Shown: piece after piece, positions 1 to 9,279 of the stretch | How the letters are laid out: each line of letters opens with the position of its first letter | Position numbering within the stretch: the stretch's first letter is position 1 | Source: Bryobacterales bacterium | Lineage (GTDB): Bacteria; Acidobacteriota; Terriglobia; Bryobacterales; Bryobacteraceae | DNA: 54,587 bases | Direction of reading: 5' to 3' | Assembly (NCBI GenBank): GCA_003163855.1 | Contig: PLRJ01000091.1 | Span: 1-54,587, forward strand | Notes under the pieces: model-generated | The model's database searches: none | What the model saw: the letters and a program-made list of their open reading frames with translations, nothing else | What the model was told of the DNA's origin: nothing | Program-made: the position numbers and the translations under genes

Positions 1-1281
1 AAACTTGCCGCCGTCATCACGGTATACCGGAAATATTCACACGCGCAGCATATCTGCGACCGCTTTCTCGACGGCTATGGCTGGCGCGGCGATTATCACT
101 ACCCGGAAATGGATCTGGTTTCGCTCTACGTCGATCAGGTCGGCAGCGATGACTTGAGCCGCGAACGCGCTGCCCGCCATCCTGGGATGACCATCTATCC
201 CACCATCGAGCAGGCACTTACTCGCGGAACTGGCAAACTGGCTGTCGATGGAGTCATCCTCGTAGGCGAGCACGGCAACTATCCCAAAAACGAGAAGGGT
301 CAGACGAAGTATCCTCGCTACGAATTCTTTCAACAGATCACTTCCGTCTACCGCTCCAGCCAGCGCAGCGTCCCACTCTTCAGTGACAAGCACCTTTCCT
401 GGAACTGGGACTGGGCGCAGGAGATGGCCGCCACCTCTAAATCCCTGAACTTCGGCTTTATGGCTGGCTCTTCCCTCCCAGTCACATGGCGTATACCCTC
501 TGTCGAGATGCCCATGGGCACTCAGATTCGCGAAGCTCTCTGTATCTGCTACGGCGGAGTCGATAGTTACGATTTTCACGGCTACGAGACCGTTCAGTGC
601 ATGGTGGAACGCCGCAAAGGAGCCGAAACGGGCGTGCGCTCCATGCAGGCTTTTCATGGCGATCAGTTCTGGAAGGCCCACGCCGCCGGCGTCTGGTCGA
701 AAGATCTCTTCGACGCCGCCCTGTGCCGCAGTCATACCCTCGGTCAAGCCCGCCCTGGCTTTAACGACCGGTTCCCCACCACCGCGGAAATGCGTGAATT
801 AGTGAAAGATCCCTACGCGTTCAACTACGAACACCTCGATGGCACCCGCTGCACCGTCCTTCTGATGAATGGCCTCGTACGCGACTTCAACTTCGCCGCC
901 CGTCTCGATAACCCTTCCAAAATATTCTCCACCCAGATGTACTTGCCCATGCCCGACGGTCGCACCACTCTCGCTACCTTCTTCAGTCCGCTCGCCTTCA
1001 ACATGGAAACACTTTTCAAAACCGGCAAATCGCCTTACCCTCTTGCGCGAACCCTGCTCACAACTGGCCTCACCGCTGCAGGAGTCGAGAGCCTGCACCA
1101 GGATCAATCTCGCATTCAAACTCCGCATCTCTCAGTCGCCTATAAAACCCCATCCGAATCATTCTTTGAGAGCGCAAAGGGCGCGGCTGCGCACCGCCAG
1201 GGAGGACAGGAAGTCGCTAGCTCTTCCGGCGGTGCGCTTGACACCGCGCCCGTTTTGCGCGTTTTTCCAGAGAGGTCATGA
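1..1281 (+). CDS. Unknown-function protein, 5'-truncated, paralogue of the next gene
   Basis: The frame is open from base 1 to the stop at 1279-1281, so the true start lies before the window. Upstream of the first ATG (109) the translation (KLAAVITVYRKYSHAQHICDR) still matches the paralogue downstream (LAIVTTVYRYLSHGQHIGDR), which shows that the gene is cut rather than starting at 109. Shared blocks include SLYVDQ, GEHGxYPxNxKGQ, FMAGSSLPVTWR, MVERRxGxETGVRS and a LPYxLxRTLLTTG-like end. The product is probably exported like its paralogue, but its N-terminus is not visible. The last 37 or so codons run through a structured repeat (1171-1266), giving a C-terminal tail that the paralogue lacks. 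The stop overlaps the next ATG by 4 bases. I do not recognise a named domain; function unknown. Confidence 0.8.
   Translation, partial: KLAAVITVYRKYSHAQHICDRFLDGYGWRGDYHYPEMDLVSLYVDQVGSDDLSRERAARHPGMTIYPTIEQALTRGTGKLAVDGVILVGEHGNYPKNEKGQTKYPRYEFFQQITSVYRSSQRSVPLFSDKHLSWNWDWAQEMAATSKSLNFGFMAGSSLPVTWRIPSVEMPMGTQIREALCICYGGVDSYDFHGYETVQCMVERRKGAETGVRSMQAFHGDQFWKAHAAGVWSKDLFDAALCRSHTLGQARPGFNDRFPTTAEMRELVKDPYAFNYEHLDGTRCTVLLMNGLVRDFNFAARLDNPSKIFSTQMYLPMPDGRTTLATFFSPLAFNMETLFKTGKSPYPLARTLLTTGLTAAGVESLHQDQSRIQTPHLSVAYKTPSESFFESAKGAAAHRQGGQEVASSSGGALDTAPVLRVFPERS
1171..1266 (+). repeat. Nested-dyad intergenic repeat, copy 1
   Basis: This ~95-base element is about 85% identical by eye to 3268-3365. 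Outer arms GCGCAAAGGGCGCGG and CCGCGCCCGTTTTGCGC pair, inner arms GCGCACCGCC and GGCGGTGCGC pair perfectly, and GGAAG/CTTCC pair near the centre, so the whole element can fold into one long hairpin. It resembles REP/BIME-type elements in design. This copy is entirely inside the 3' end of the first gene's reading frame. Confidence 0.75.
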
Positions 1282-2519
1282 TGCTTACCAGACGAGAATT
1301 TCTAGGCACTTCCGCGCTGCTGCCGCTTGCCGCCTCGCTTTCACTCGAAGGCCAGCCCGGTAAACCGCTTCGCCTCGCCATCGTGACAACCGTCTACCGC
1401 TATCTCAGTCACGGTCAGCACATCGGCGACCGCTTTCTGGTCGGTTATCCCATCGATGGCGAATGGCACAAACCCAACATCCAGGTCGTCTCGCTATACG
1501 TCGATCAAAAGCCTGAAGGCGACCTGAGCGCTGAACGAGCCGCTGAATTCGGCTTCAAAGTCTATCCCACCGTCGCCGAAGCCATCTGCTGCGGCGGATC
1601 AACCCTCGCCTGCGACGCCATCCTGATCGTCGGCGAACACGGCGACTATCCCAGCAACGATAAAGGTCAAAAGCTTTATCCGCGTTTCGAATTCTTTGAG
1701 CAGTGCCGGGAAGTGTTCGAGAAGAGCGGCCGCTCCGTCCCTTTATACAGCGACAAGCACCTCTCTTACAGCTTCGAAAAAGCCCAAAAAATGGTGCAAA
1801 CATCGAGGGGCATGCGCTTTCCCATGATGGCTGGCTCCTCGCTGCCTGTTACCTGGCGCTTGCCTGAAGTCGCCATCCCTCTCGGCGCGAAAATCGAGGA
1901 AGCCTTAATGATCGGAGTCGGCGGCTCCGACGCCATGGATTTCCACGCTCTCGAAGCCATGCAGTGCATGGTGGAGCGCCGTGCTGGTGGGGAAACTGGC
2001 GTGCGCTCTGTTCAACTGCTCGATGGCGATGCCTTCTGGACTGCCGAAGAAAAAGGTGTCTGGTCAAAACAGTTGCTCCGCTCAGCTTTGTCCCGCAGCG
2101 ACACACCCCTCGGACTTACCGTAACCGATGGCCGCACCCAGGATCTCAGTGCCCCTGGCGTTTTGCAGTCACTCGTCAAGAAACCCGCCGCCTACCTTAT
2201 CGAATACCGGGACGGCCTCCGGGCCAATATGCTGATGCTCGATGGCGCCCTGAAAGATTTCAACTTCGCCGCCCGCTTGAGTGACTCCTCGCTAGTCTCC
2301 ACTCAGTTCCTCCTCACACCTGAACCCAACGTCACTTACTCGGCTCGCCTCGTCTCTAAGATCGAGCACATGTACGTGACCGGCCACGAACCCTATCCAG
2401 TGGAGCGAACTCTTCTCACCAGCGGCATGCTCGAGAGTTGTCTCACCTCGCGGCAGCAGCAGTCCCGCCGCCTGGAGACTCCTCACCTAAACGTCAAGTA
2501 TGCTGTTACAGAATCTTAA
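1278..2519 (+). CDS. Tat-exported protein of unknown function, paralogue of preceding gene
   Basis: The 413-residue product starts with a twin-arginine signal (LTRREFLG followed by a hydrophobic Leu/Ala stretch), so it is probably exported folded. The mature part is homologous along its whole length to the truncated gene before it, with conserved blocks such as SLYVDQ, GEHGDYPSNDKGQ, YSDKHLSY, MAGSSLPVTWR and MVERRAGGETGVRS. The start ATG (1278 or 1281, two in a row) follows GAGAGG and overlaps the previous stop as ATGA, indicating translational coupling. The 3' end overlaps the creatininase-family gene by 20 bases. I know no assigned function; the neighbourhood suggests a role in breakdown of a secreted or environmental substrate, but that is inference only. 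Confidence 0.85.
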   Translation: MMLTRREFLGTSALLPLAASLSLEGQPGKPLRLAIVTTVYRYLSHGQHIGDRFLVGYPIDGEWHKPNIQVVSLYVDQKPEGDLSAERAAEFGFKVYPTVAEAICCGGSTLACDAILIVGEHGDYPSNDKGQKLYPRFEFFEQCREVFEKSGRSVPLYSDKHLSYSFEKAQKMVQTSRGMRFPMMAGSSLPVTWRLPEVAIPLGAKIEEALMIGVGGSDAMDFHALEAMQCMVERRAGGETGVRSVQLLDGDAFWTAEEKGVWSKQLLRSALSRSDTPLGLTVTDGRTQDLSAPGVLQSLVKKPAAYLIEYRDGLRANMLMLDGALKDFNFAARLSDSSLVSTQFLLTPEPNVTYSARLVSKIEHMYVTGHEPYPVERTLLTSGMLESCLTSRQQQSRRLETPHLNVKYAVTES

Positions 2520-3306
2520 ATGGCCCGATCTGAAAGCGATCTCCGGCCGCACCTTTGTTGTGCCTCTTGGTTCGCTCGAACAGCACGGCCATCACTTGCC
2601 TTTGTTCACAGACACCTATATAGTCTCGGAGGTCGCCAGCAGAGTCGAAGCCGATCTCACTGACTCTATCGTCCTCTTGCCGACGCAATGGCTCGGTCAC
2701 TCACCCCATCACCGTCACTTCGGTTGCGTCAGCCTTGATTTCTTCCCTTACGTGCAGATGATCTGTGGCCTCTGCCGCTCACTCGTCGCTATAGGTGCCC
2801 GCAAGATTCTACTCCTTAATGGCCACGGTGGCAACGATACTCCCTGCAGAGCCGCCCAGCGCGAATTGAAATCGGAGTTTGCATCTCTGTCCGACCTCTA
2901 TATCGTCTACGCCGCCTACTGGAACCTCGCAGCAACCCAATTCAACCAGATCCGTACGTCGCCACAAGGAGGCATGGGCCACGCCTGCGAGATGGAAACC
3001 TCCATCATGCTAACCTCCCACTCCAATCTGGTAGACATGACCAAAGCCAAGACCGACGGTCCCGGCCCGCACATGGGTTATCGCTTGAACGACATGCTCT
3101 ATCCCATGCCCTTCTCACTCATCAATGAGTTCAACGAGATGTCTACCAGCGGTGTAATAGGAATGCCCGAGCAGGCAACCTCGGAAAAAGGCGAGCAGTT
3201 TCTCGAAGCCGCCAAGGCCGCCGTCATCAAGATGATTGAAGAAATGCAAGGCTGGAACTTCCATCAAAGCGCAAAGGGCGCGGATGCGCGCCGCCAAGGA
3301 AGATAG
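2500..3306 (+). CDS. Creatininase-family amidohydrolase
   Basis: The 268-residue protein has the family's metal-binding signatures in order: GSLEQHGHHLPLFTDT near residues 23-38 (Glu, His and Asp ligands), NGHGGNDTP near 107-115, and GHACEMETS near 160-168 (Glu ligand). Family members hydrolyse cyclic or linear amides such as creatinine or formamide intermediates using two divalent metals; the substrate here cannot be read from sequence. It overlaps the preceding gene by 20 bases, so the three genes form one transcription unit. Its last 12 codons (SAKGADARRQGR) come from the second copy of the nested-dyad repeat, so the native C-terminus was probably changed by insertion of that element. Confidence 0.85.
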   Translation: MLLQNLKWPDLKAISGRTFVVPLGSLEQHGHHLPLFTDTYIVSEVASRVEADLTDSIVLLPTQWLGHSPHHRHFGCVSLDFFPYVQMICGLCRSLVAIGARKILLLNGHGGNDTPCRAAQRELKSEFASLSDLYIVYAAYWNLAATQFNQIRTSPQGGMGHACEMETSIMLTSHSNLVDMTKAKTDGPGPHMGYRLNDMLYPMPFSLINEFNEMSTSGVIGMPEQATSEKGEQFLEAAKAAVIKMIEEMQGWNFHQSAKGADARRQGR

Positions 3307-3365
3307 GAACTCGCTAGCCTTTTCGGCGGGGCGCTTGACACCGCGCCCGTCTTGCGCGTCTTTCT
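3268..3365 (+). repeat. Nested-dyad intergenic repeat, copy 2
   Basis: This is the second copy of the element at 1171-1266, with the same outer arms (GCGCAAAGGGCGCGG / CCGCGCCCGTCTTGCGC) and inner arms GCGCGCCGCC / GGCGGGGCGC with one mismatch. It carries the creatininase-family stop codon inside it and fills the gap to the convergent amidohydrolase gene, so it may also act as a transcription terminator between the two. It is in the same orientation and the same reading phase as copy 1. Confidence 0.75.
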
Positions 3366-3370
3366 TGGAT

Positions 3371-4903
3371 CTATTCAGCCGTAGGCGGCGTCGAGTGCCG
3401 CGCCTTCTTGGCCTCTTCCACCATCTGACGAACCTGCGCGGAAAGCGTCGGCACATAGTAGGTATACCCATCTTTGATGGTCCACTCGATACCGCCCGTA
3501 TGAACCTCGTGCCCATCCTTGATCGCTGAAATGCCGGTCGGATACAGCACCTTCATGTTCTCCAGCGGATTGCCATTCACCACAATCAGGTCCGCCATGT
3601 ATCCGGCCCGCACTCCGCCTATCTTGCCTTCCATTCCCAGAATCTTGGCGTTGTTCCCGGTCACATGCTCAATCACTTTAATAGGATTGAACCCCGCTTC
3701 CTCATGCAGTTCCAACTCACGCAGCAGCCCGAATCCATAGATCTGATAAATGAAACCCGCATCGTCTCCCGCACCGATAGTTCCACCCATCCGCTCGAAG
3801 TCCCGCAGAGCCGCCATCCAGATCCGGTAGTTCTCTTTCCAGAACACCTCATCATTTGAAGTCCATCCCAGAAAGTAAGAACCATGGTTGCGAGGATTCG
3901 GACGGAAGTACTCTTCCAGCGTGGGATGAAGATACTCTTTGAACCAGGGCTGGTTCTGCGCCCGCTGCAAATCTCTGCTGGCCTCATAAATATCCAGTGT
4001 CGGCACCCACGCAACGTGTGCATCCACCATCCCCTTCAGAACCTCCTGGAGTTTCTTAGGATCGGCTTCCCGCCACAGATGCCCCGCATAGCGAAAGCGG
4101 TCGGTCTCATTGTTGTAGTTGAAGTTCGCTGGGAAGTTCTGCACTCCATCCGGAATCGCCGCGTCTGGAATGCCATACCAGTGCTCAATGCTGCGTGTGC
4201 CGAAGTGAATGTCATCCCACGCGGTTGTCTCCTCGACACCTACATGGTGCGCAATCGGAAGACCCAACTTGTGCGCTTCATCTTCCGCTGCCTCCATCAC
4301 GTTTCGATAAATGCCGGTAAACTTAACGCCGTCCGCGCCCATTTCCTTATACTCACGAATTCGCGCACGCGCCTCCTCCGGATTCGTCGGCACCGGCGCC
4401 TGCGCGCTGAACATCGGATACACAAGGACGCGCGGCGCCTGCACTGTCCCGGCCGCGCTCTGCGCCCGCAACGCCAGCGTCTTCTTTGTGTCGCTGCCCA
4501 CGTCGCGTATTGTCGTGATACCGCACGAAAGCCAGATCTTTAGTTCGTAATCCAGCGGCTGCGGAATTCCGCCGCGTTCGTCCTGCGTATGCGCGTGCGC
4601 ATTAATCAATCCGGGCAGAACATACTTGCCAGTCGCGTCAATTTCAGCGTCCGCCGGCAAACGCTTCGCGCGCCCGCTCTGCACCGCCACCGGATCCAGC
4701 GGAACCACCGCAACAATGCGGTTGTTCTCAATCAGGATGTCTTTCGGTCCCGATGCCGGCGTGCCGTTGCCATCGATGATCATGGCGTTGCGAATAGCCA
4801 GCCGTGCGTAGCGCTCGCCGTTTACCGGCGCTTTCGTCTGGGCAGACAGCGCCCCGATGGCAATCGTCAATACCGCCACATACCGTTTCAGCATGGGAAC
4901 CAT
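3371..4903 (-). CDS. Exported amidohydrolase (imidazolonepropionase-like)
   Basis: The 510-residue protein begins with a signal peptide (YVAVLTIAIGALSAQ) and has an amidohydrolase-superfamily TIM barrel. Visible metal ligands are the HAH of NAHAHTQDE, the Lys of GVKFTG, the His of PIAHHVG, the His of RSIEHWYG and the Asp of GAGDDAGF, consistent with a binuclear centre. The small beta-sandwich typical of the family is split between the N-terminus (AMIIDGNGTP) and the C-terminus (GYMADLIVVNGNPLENM). Secreted relatives cleave cyclic amides or dipeptides such as proline-containing ones; the substrate is not predictable. It is convergent with the creatininase gene, and the ArsC-like gene on the same strand ends 1 base upstream of its start. 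Confidence 0.88.
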   Translation of the reverse strand: MVPMLKRYVAVLTIAIGALSAQTKAPVNGERYARLAIRNAMIIDGNGTPASGPKDILIENNRIVAVVPLDPVAVQSGRAKRLPADAEIDATGKYVLPGLINAHAHTQDERGGIPQPLDYELKIWLSCGITTIRDVGSDTKKTLALRAQSAAGTVQAPRVLVYPMFSAQAPVPTNPEEARARIREYKEMGADGVKFTGIYRNVMEAAEDEAHKLGLPIAHHVGVEETTAWDDIHFGTRSIEHWYGIPDAAIPDGVQNFPANFNYNNETDRFRYAGHLWREADPKKLQEVLKGMVDAHVAWVPTLDIYEASRDLQRAQNQPWFKEYLHPTLEEYFRPNPRNHGSYFLGWTSNDEVFWKENYRIWMAALRDFERMGGTIGAGDDAGFIYQIYGFGLLRELELHEEAGFNPIKVIEHVTGNNAKILGMEGKIGGVRAGYMADLIVVNGNPLENMKVLYPTGISAIKDGHEVHTGGIEWTIKDGYTYYVPTLSAQVRQMVEEAKKARHSTPPTAE

Positions 4904-4904
4904 T

Positions 4905-5255
4905 CTAGCCCGTAAGCATTGCTTTCCATGCCTCAGGATCGTTCCCGATGGCGATTTTGTTTGCTCCCCGCACTAGCGGCAGCAGCAGCAGGTTCGGCTC
5001 ACGCTCAATGCGCGCAAGCAGTTCAGCCTCGGAAAGCTTCAGGTACTTCATCCCGGAATCGAGGTATGCCTTTGAGTTCTGATCCAGCAACCCGGCCAGC
5101 GTAAAGCGTTGGATGAATCGCTTGATCTCGGCCGGCGCCATCGGCTTCTGCTTTAGATCGATTGAGTGCGCCGAAACCCCGCGTTCCTTAAAGAAACGCT
5201 CCGCAGCCCGCGTTGCCTGCGAGCTTTTAACCCCGAAGATTTGAACATTGGTCAA
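4905..5255 (-). CDS. ArsC/Spx-like thioredoxin-fold protein lacking the catalytic Cys
   Basis: I chose the TTG at 5255, giving 116 residues starting MTNVQIFGVK, because ArsC-family proteins begin just before the first beta strand; the longer frame to 5312 adds a non-homologous stretch. The fold is seen in TRAAERFFKERG, the IDLKQKPMAPAEI linker and PLVRGANKIAIGNDPEAW, the last matching the family's P-L-V-R motif. The position after the first strand that normally holds the redox Cys (K-C-x-x-T-R) reads K-S-S-Q-A-T-R here, so arsenate reduction by the usual mechanism is unlikely. It sits head to head with the yihY-like gene and directly upstream of the amidohydrolase gene on the same strand. Confidence 0.75.
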   Translation of the reverse strand: MTNVQIFGVKSSQATRAAERFFKERGVSAHSIDLKQKPMAPAEIKRFIQRFTLAGLLDQNSKAYLDSGMKYLKLSEAELLARIEREPNLLLLPLVRGANKIAIGNDPEAWKAMLTG

Positions 5256-5294
5256 AGTCCAGTTTATTCCGCTATTATCGTGGTTGAAGCAGCT

Positions 5295-6236
5295 ATGCCG
5301 GAGAGGGCACAAGTCATTTCGGAAGCTGGATCGACGGCAGCCGAACGAACCATCATCATCGAGCCAGGTTTTTGGGCCAAAAACCGCTGGCTTCTGCGAT
5401 GCGCGTTTCTGGCCGCCTACGAAGACAATTGTTTTGGCATAGCCAAGGGCGCGGCGTATTCATTCCTGCTTTCCTTGTTCCCAATCCTCACCACCATGGC
5501 GGCGCTGCTGTTTGAAGTGAACGCCGAATCAGTTGTGCATGTCATTGCCCGGTTCGCGCGCGAAGTTCTGCCGCCGGGCACCGAAGATCTGGTCGTATCG
5601 CGTTTACACGAGCACGGCGGAGGTGTTTCGCTCCCGGTCTTTTCAGTTTTACTTTCGTTGTGGGCCGGTTCCGGCGCCATGGCCAGCTTGCTCGAGGGAT
5701 TCCAAGCCGCCTATCGCATCCCGTCCGGTCGGCCCATGCTGAAGCAGCGCGCCATGGCCATTTTCCTGGTTTTGATTGCCGCCGTTCCCTCAGTCCTGGC
5801 TTCCTGCTTGATCCTGTTTGGCAATCGCATTGAAGACGCACTCATTCACAACATCGCTGACATCAGCGCGCCGCTCCACTTTGCCTGGCGCATGGCTCGC
5901 TATATAGTGGCCTTCGCTACTGTCACATTTGTAACCGCGATGCTCTACTATTTCGGACCCAACCACCGCCCTGAACTCCGGCATACAAACAAGATCGGTT
6001 CGCGATTCGCGCGCGTCTGGCCCGGCGCCCTGCTCGCCACGTCTTTATGGCTGCTGGCAACGGCTGGTTTCGCCTGGTACGTCCATCATCTGGCAAACTA
6101 CAACATTTTCTACGGCAGCATGGGCACTGTTGTCATTTTGCTCATCTGGCTGTATCTGCTGGCGTGCATCACGCTTTTGGGATGTGAGTTCAACGCCGAG
6201 CGCGAGCGCATGGATTCGCTCTCCATCTTGAGTTAA
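5295..6236 (+). CDS. YihY/BrkB-family inner membrane protein
   Basis: I take the ATG at 5295 (313 residues, MPERAQVIS), because the longer frame from 5166 would run through the divergent ArsC-like gene. The protein has the family layout of a cytosolic N-terminus and about six membrane segments, including GIAKGAAYSFLLSLFPILTTMAALL, AIFLVLIAAVPSVLASCLILF, YIVAFATVTFVTAMLYYF and the last helix IYLLACITLLGCEFNAER. The family's hallmark motifs AYSFLLSLFPIL and YGSMGTVVILLIWLYL are present. Its role is not established; the old names (RNase BN, virulence factor BrkB) are not safe to transfer. It lies 23 bases upstream of uvrB on the same strand and may be cotranscribed with it. Confidence 0.85.
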   Translation: MPERAQVISEAGSTAAERTIIIEPGFWAKNRWLLRCAFLAAYEDNCFGIAKGAAYSFLLSLFPILTTMAALLFEVNAESVVHVIARFAREVLPPGTEDLVVSRLHEHGGGVSLPVFSVLLSLWAGSGAMASLLEGFQAAYRIPSGRPMLKQRAMAIFLVLIAAVPSVLASCLILFGNRIEDALIHNIADISAPLHFAWRMARYIVAFATVTFVTAMLYYFGPNHRPELRHTNKIGSRFARVWPGALLATSLWLLATAGFAWYVHHLANYNIFYGSMGTVVILLIWLYLLACITLLGCEFNAERERMDSLSILS

Positions 6237-6259
6237 AGCGACTTCCCTATACTTAGGGC

Positions 6260-8278
6260 GTGCCTTTCAAGTTAGGGATTGACTACACGCCGAAGGGCGA
6301 CCAAGCCGTCGCCATTGAGCAACTCACCCGCGGAATCGCCGACGGCGAGAATCACCAGGTACTGCTGGGTGTCACGGGTTCCGGCAAGACTTTCACCATG
6401 GCCAAGGTAATTGAGGCTACCAACCGTCCTGCTCTGGTACTGGCGCACAACAAGACACTTGCGGCCCAGCTCTATCACGAATTCAAAACGTTCTTCCCTG
6501 CCAACGCTGTCGAATATTTCGTCAGCTATTACGATTACTACCAGCCCGAAGCCTACATACCTTCCGGCGACATTTACATCGAGAAAGAAGCGACAATCAA
6601 CGACGAACTGGACAAGCTGCGATTGTCCGCCACCCGCTCTCTCTTCGAGCGGCGCGACTGCATCATTGTCGCCAGCGTCAGTTGCATTTACGGTTTAGGA
6701 TCGCCGGAAGCTTATTACGGAATGCTGCTGATGCTGGAAAAGGGTCAGCACATCAGCCGCAAGGAAATCACCCAGAAGTTAGTTGAAATTCTCTACGTCC
6801 GTAACGATCACGACTTCCGGCGCGGTACTTTCCGCGTGCGCGGCGACGTCATCGAGCTATACCCTACTTACGACGACAACGCTTATCGCATTGAACTATG
6901 GGGTGACGAGGTTGAGTCGCTGAGCCAGATCGATCCTCTAGCCGGTCAGGTGAAGCAGACTTACCTGCGCCTGCCTATTTACCCGAAGACTCACTACGTC
7001 ATGGATGCTCCTACGCGCCAGCAAGCCATGCAGAGCATCGAAAATGAACTGCAGTGGTGGCGCAAGGAATTGGAAGACAGCGGAAAACTGATTGAAGCGC
7101 AGCGCCTTCACCAGCGCACCATGTTTGACCTGGAAATGATCAAAGAGATCGGCTATTGTCATGGAATTGAGAATTATTCGCGGCATTTCTCCGGACGTCT
7201 ACCCGGAGAAGCGCCGCCAACTCTGCTGGATTACCTGCCGAACGACGCACTGATGTTCATTGACGAGAGCCACCAGACCATGCCGCAGCTGCAGGGCATG
7301 TATCACGGCGACCGGTCGCGCAAAGATGTGCTGGTGAATTACGGCTTCCGCCTACCCAGCGCGCGCGACAACCGTCCGCTGACGTTCGAGGAATTTGAAA
7401 ATCGCGTCAACCAGCTTGTTTACGTTTCCGCCACACCTGGCCCGTACGAACTGACGAAGGCGTGCGGCGTGGTCGTGGAACAGATTATTCGGCCCACTGG
7501 ACTCATCGATCCGCCCATTGAAGTCCGGCCCATCAAAGGCCAGGTAGATAATCTCCTCCACGAAATAAGGCTGCGGGTAGAACGTAATGAGCGCGTTTTA
7601 GTAACAACTCTTACTAAACGCATGTCCGAAGACTTAGCCGAATACTATACAGAAGTTGGCGTAAAGTGCGCCTACTTACACTCGGAAGTAAGTACGCTCG
7701 ATCGGATCAAGATACTGCGCGATTTACGCCGCGGACACTTCGACGCACTCATCGGGGTGAACTTACTGCGTGAAGGACTCGATCTGCCCGAGGTCTCCCT
7801 GGTTGCTATTCTCGATGCCGACAAGGAAGGCTTCCTGCGCTCAAGCGGTTCGCTCATCCAAACGATCGGCCGCGCAGCCAGAAATCTCAATGGGGTAGCG
7901 GTCTTATACGCCGATGTCATCACCGCAAGCATGGACCGTGCTATGAAAGAAACAGAACGTCGGCGCATCATCCAGCGCGCTTATAACGAGGCGAATAACA
8001 TTACGCCGCAGTCAATTATCAAGCCGTTGGATATGAGCTTGGTCGCCATTGCGGAAGCTGACTACGTAACTGTTCCTTTGGAGGAGGAAGAAGAGACGGG
8101 AGTCGAATTGACCGCCGAGCAGCGGGACAAACTGATTGCAGAGTTAGAAACGAAGATGCGAGAAGCGGCGAAAGCTTTTGAGTTTGAGAAGGCAGCGCAA
8201 TTCCGCGACCGTATGAGGGCATTGAAAACAAGCGGAATTTATGAAGAAGCTTCGGGCCGGTCTGGTAGTAGAGGGTAA
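6260..8278 (+). CDS. uvrB: UvrABC system protein B (excinuclease helicase subunit)
   Basis: The 672-residue protein has the normal UvrB length and parts: Walker A GVTGSGKT near residue 38, the beta-hairpin [12 protein letters not shown] that inserts between DNA strands, the DESH Walker B box in [11 protein letters not shown], helicase motif VI in QTIGRAARN, and a C-terminal UVR motif ([18 protein letters not shown]) that contacts UvrC. It verifies damage delivered by UvrA and recruits UvrC in nucleotide excision repair. The start is GTG at 6260. The 3' end overlaps the DUF2520-like gene by 38 bases. Identification is firm. Confidence 0.98.
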   Translation: MPFKLGIDYTPKGDQAVAIEQLTRGIADGENHQVLLGVTGSGKTFTMAKVIEATNRPALVLAHNKTLAAQLYHEFKTFFPANAVEYFVSYYDYYQPEAYIPSGDIYIEKEATINDELDKLRLSATRSLFERRDCIIVASVSCIYGLGSPEAYYGMLLMLEKGQHISRKEITQKLVEILYVRNDHDFRRGTFRVRGDVIELYPTYDDNAYRIELWGDEVESLSQIDPLAGQVKQTYLRLPIYPKTHYVMDAPTRQQAMQSIENELQWWRKELEDSGKLIEAQRLHQRTMFDLEMIKEIGYCHGIENYSRHFSGRLPGEAPPTLLDYLPNDALMFIDESHQTMPQLQGMYHGDRSRKDVLVNYGFRLPSARDNRPLTFEEFENRVNQLVYVSATPGPYELTKACGVVVEQIIRPTGLIDPPIEVRPIKGQVDNLLHEIRLRVERNERVLVTTLTKRMSEDLAEYYTEVGVKCAYLHSEVSTLDRIKILRDLRRGHFDALIGVNLLREGLDLPEVSLVAILDADKEGFLRSSGSLIQTIGRAARNLNGVAVLYADVITASMDRAMKETERRRIIQRAYNEANNITPQSIIKPLDMSLVAIAEADYVTVPLEEEEETGVELTAEQRDKLIAELETKMREAAKAFEFEKAAQFRDRMRALKTSGIYEEASGRSGSRG

Positions 8279-9011
8279 TTCCACATCATCGTCGATCCTT
8301 CGTCTTGCCAGCGTCGCAGAGGAACTGGGCCCCGTAAAATCAGGCAGCCTGCAAGTGGCTCGTCGAGTCTCCAATTTCCTGCGCGCAGGTTATGCCGTCA
8401 CATCCTATCAGGACTTGGCGGCGGCGCGCATCATTCTTATTAAGGTCCCAGATGTTTCCATTCCGCGCATTGTTCAAGAAATCTGCGCATCGGAACTTGA
8501 TCTAACCCAGGTCTCGTTCATCCTGTGCGAGACCTGGATGCGGACAGAGGTGCTGCAGCCACTGCGCGAGCGCGGCGCCTTTATCGCGAGCATCGTGGCA
8601 ACCACAGAAGGCAAACGAGTCTGCTTTGCCGTGGAGGGCGATCTTACAGCTGTAAGGCAGATGCGCCGTCTGGTGGAGCGCAGCGAAGTGAAGACGGTCG
8701 AGCTGCGCTCTGGCGCCAAGCATCTGCTATTCGCAGCTATGGTGCTTTTGACAGCTATCCCATTGCCAATCCTGATGGCAGCGCAGCAGGCACTCAGAGA
8801 CAGCGGACTTTCCGGAAACCAACTGGCTGCAATGCTGGAGGATCTGGCTAGCGGCACGCTCGCCAGCTTCCTTCGCGCTCCTAAGCTTGCTACCGCGGAT
8901 CTTCTCACCGGCTGTCCGAAGGAGGATGCCGATGCCTATTTTCTTCGTTTGAGCCTCACGCATCCAGATCTTGCTGACCGGCTGAAAGGCCTGCTGGCGC
9001 TCACCGGCTAG
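8241..9011 (+). CDS. DUF2520-like Rossmann-fold protein (ProC-related)
   Basis: The 256-residue protein shows the two-part layout of DUF2520 proteins, which resemble pyrroline-5-carboxylate and F420-dependent NADP reductases. The N-terminal nucleotide-fold half carries [17 protein letters not shown] and [20 protein letters not shown], and the helical C-terminal half opens with VCFAVEGD and [29 protein letters not shown]. The usual glycine-rich dinucleotide loop is poorly kept at the N-terminus, so cofactor binding is uncertain. It starts inside uvrB (38-base overlap), so translation is probably coupled to uvrB, although no functional link is known. No biochemical role can be named. Confidence 0.6.
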   Translation: MKKLRAGLVVEGNSTSSSILRLASVAEELGPVKSGSLQVARRVSNFLRAGYAVTSYQDLAAARIILIKVPDVSIPRIVQEICASELDLTQVSFILCETWMRTEVLQPLRERGAFIASIVATTEGKRVCFAVEGDLTAVRQMRRLVERSEVKTVELRSGAKHLLFAAMVLLTAIPLPILMAAQQALRDSGLSGNQLAAMLEDLASGTLASFLRAPKLATADLLTGCPKEDADAYFLRLSLTHPDLADRLKGLLALTG

Positions 9012-9279
9012 CCTGCATATATCGCAAATCGTTTTCTGTGGACCACGTGGCCGGCGACTCCCTATTGCCACGTGCGCAATCCAGTTCTTCGTACAAAGCC
9101 TTTGCTGCAGCGCCAAACCTTAAATCCGAAGGTCAATTGGTTACACTCTGTCATAGCGAAGGGCATCCTCGCTTGGCGCTAAGCTGTAGCGGAAACTCAG
9201 TTATGCCATGAATTCGGCCCTTTGCCAACGATCGGTGAGAAATTCGGGCTAGCGGTCTGCCAAACTCATAGGTTACAGA

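Noticed and set aside
5166-5294. N-terminal extension of the YihY-like protein
   Set aside because: It would be antisense to the ArsC-like gene and has no homology to the family; the ATG at 5295 is better.
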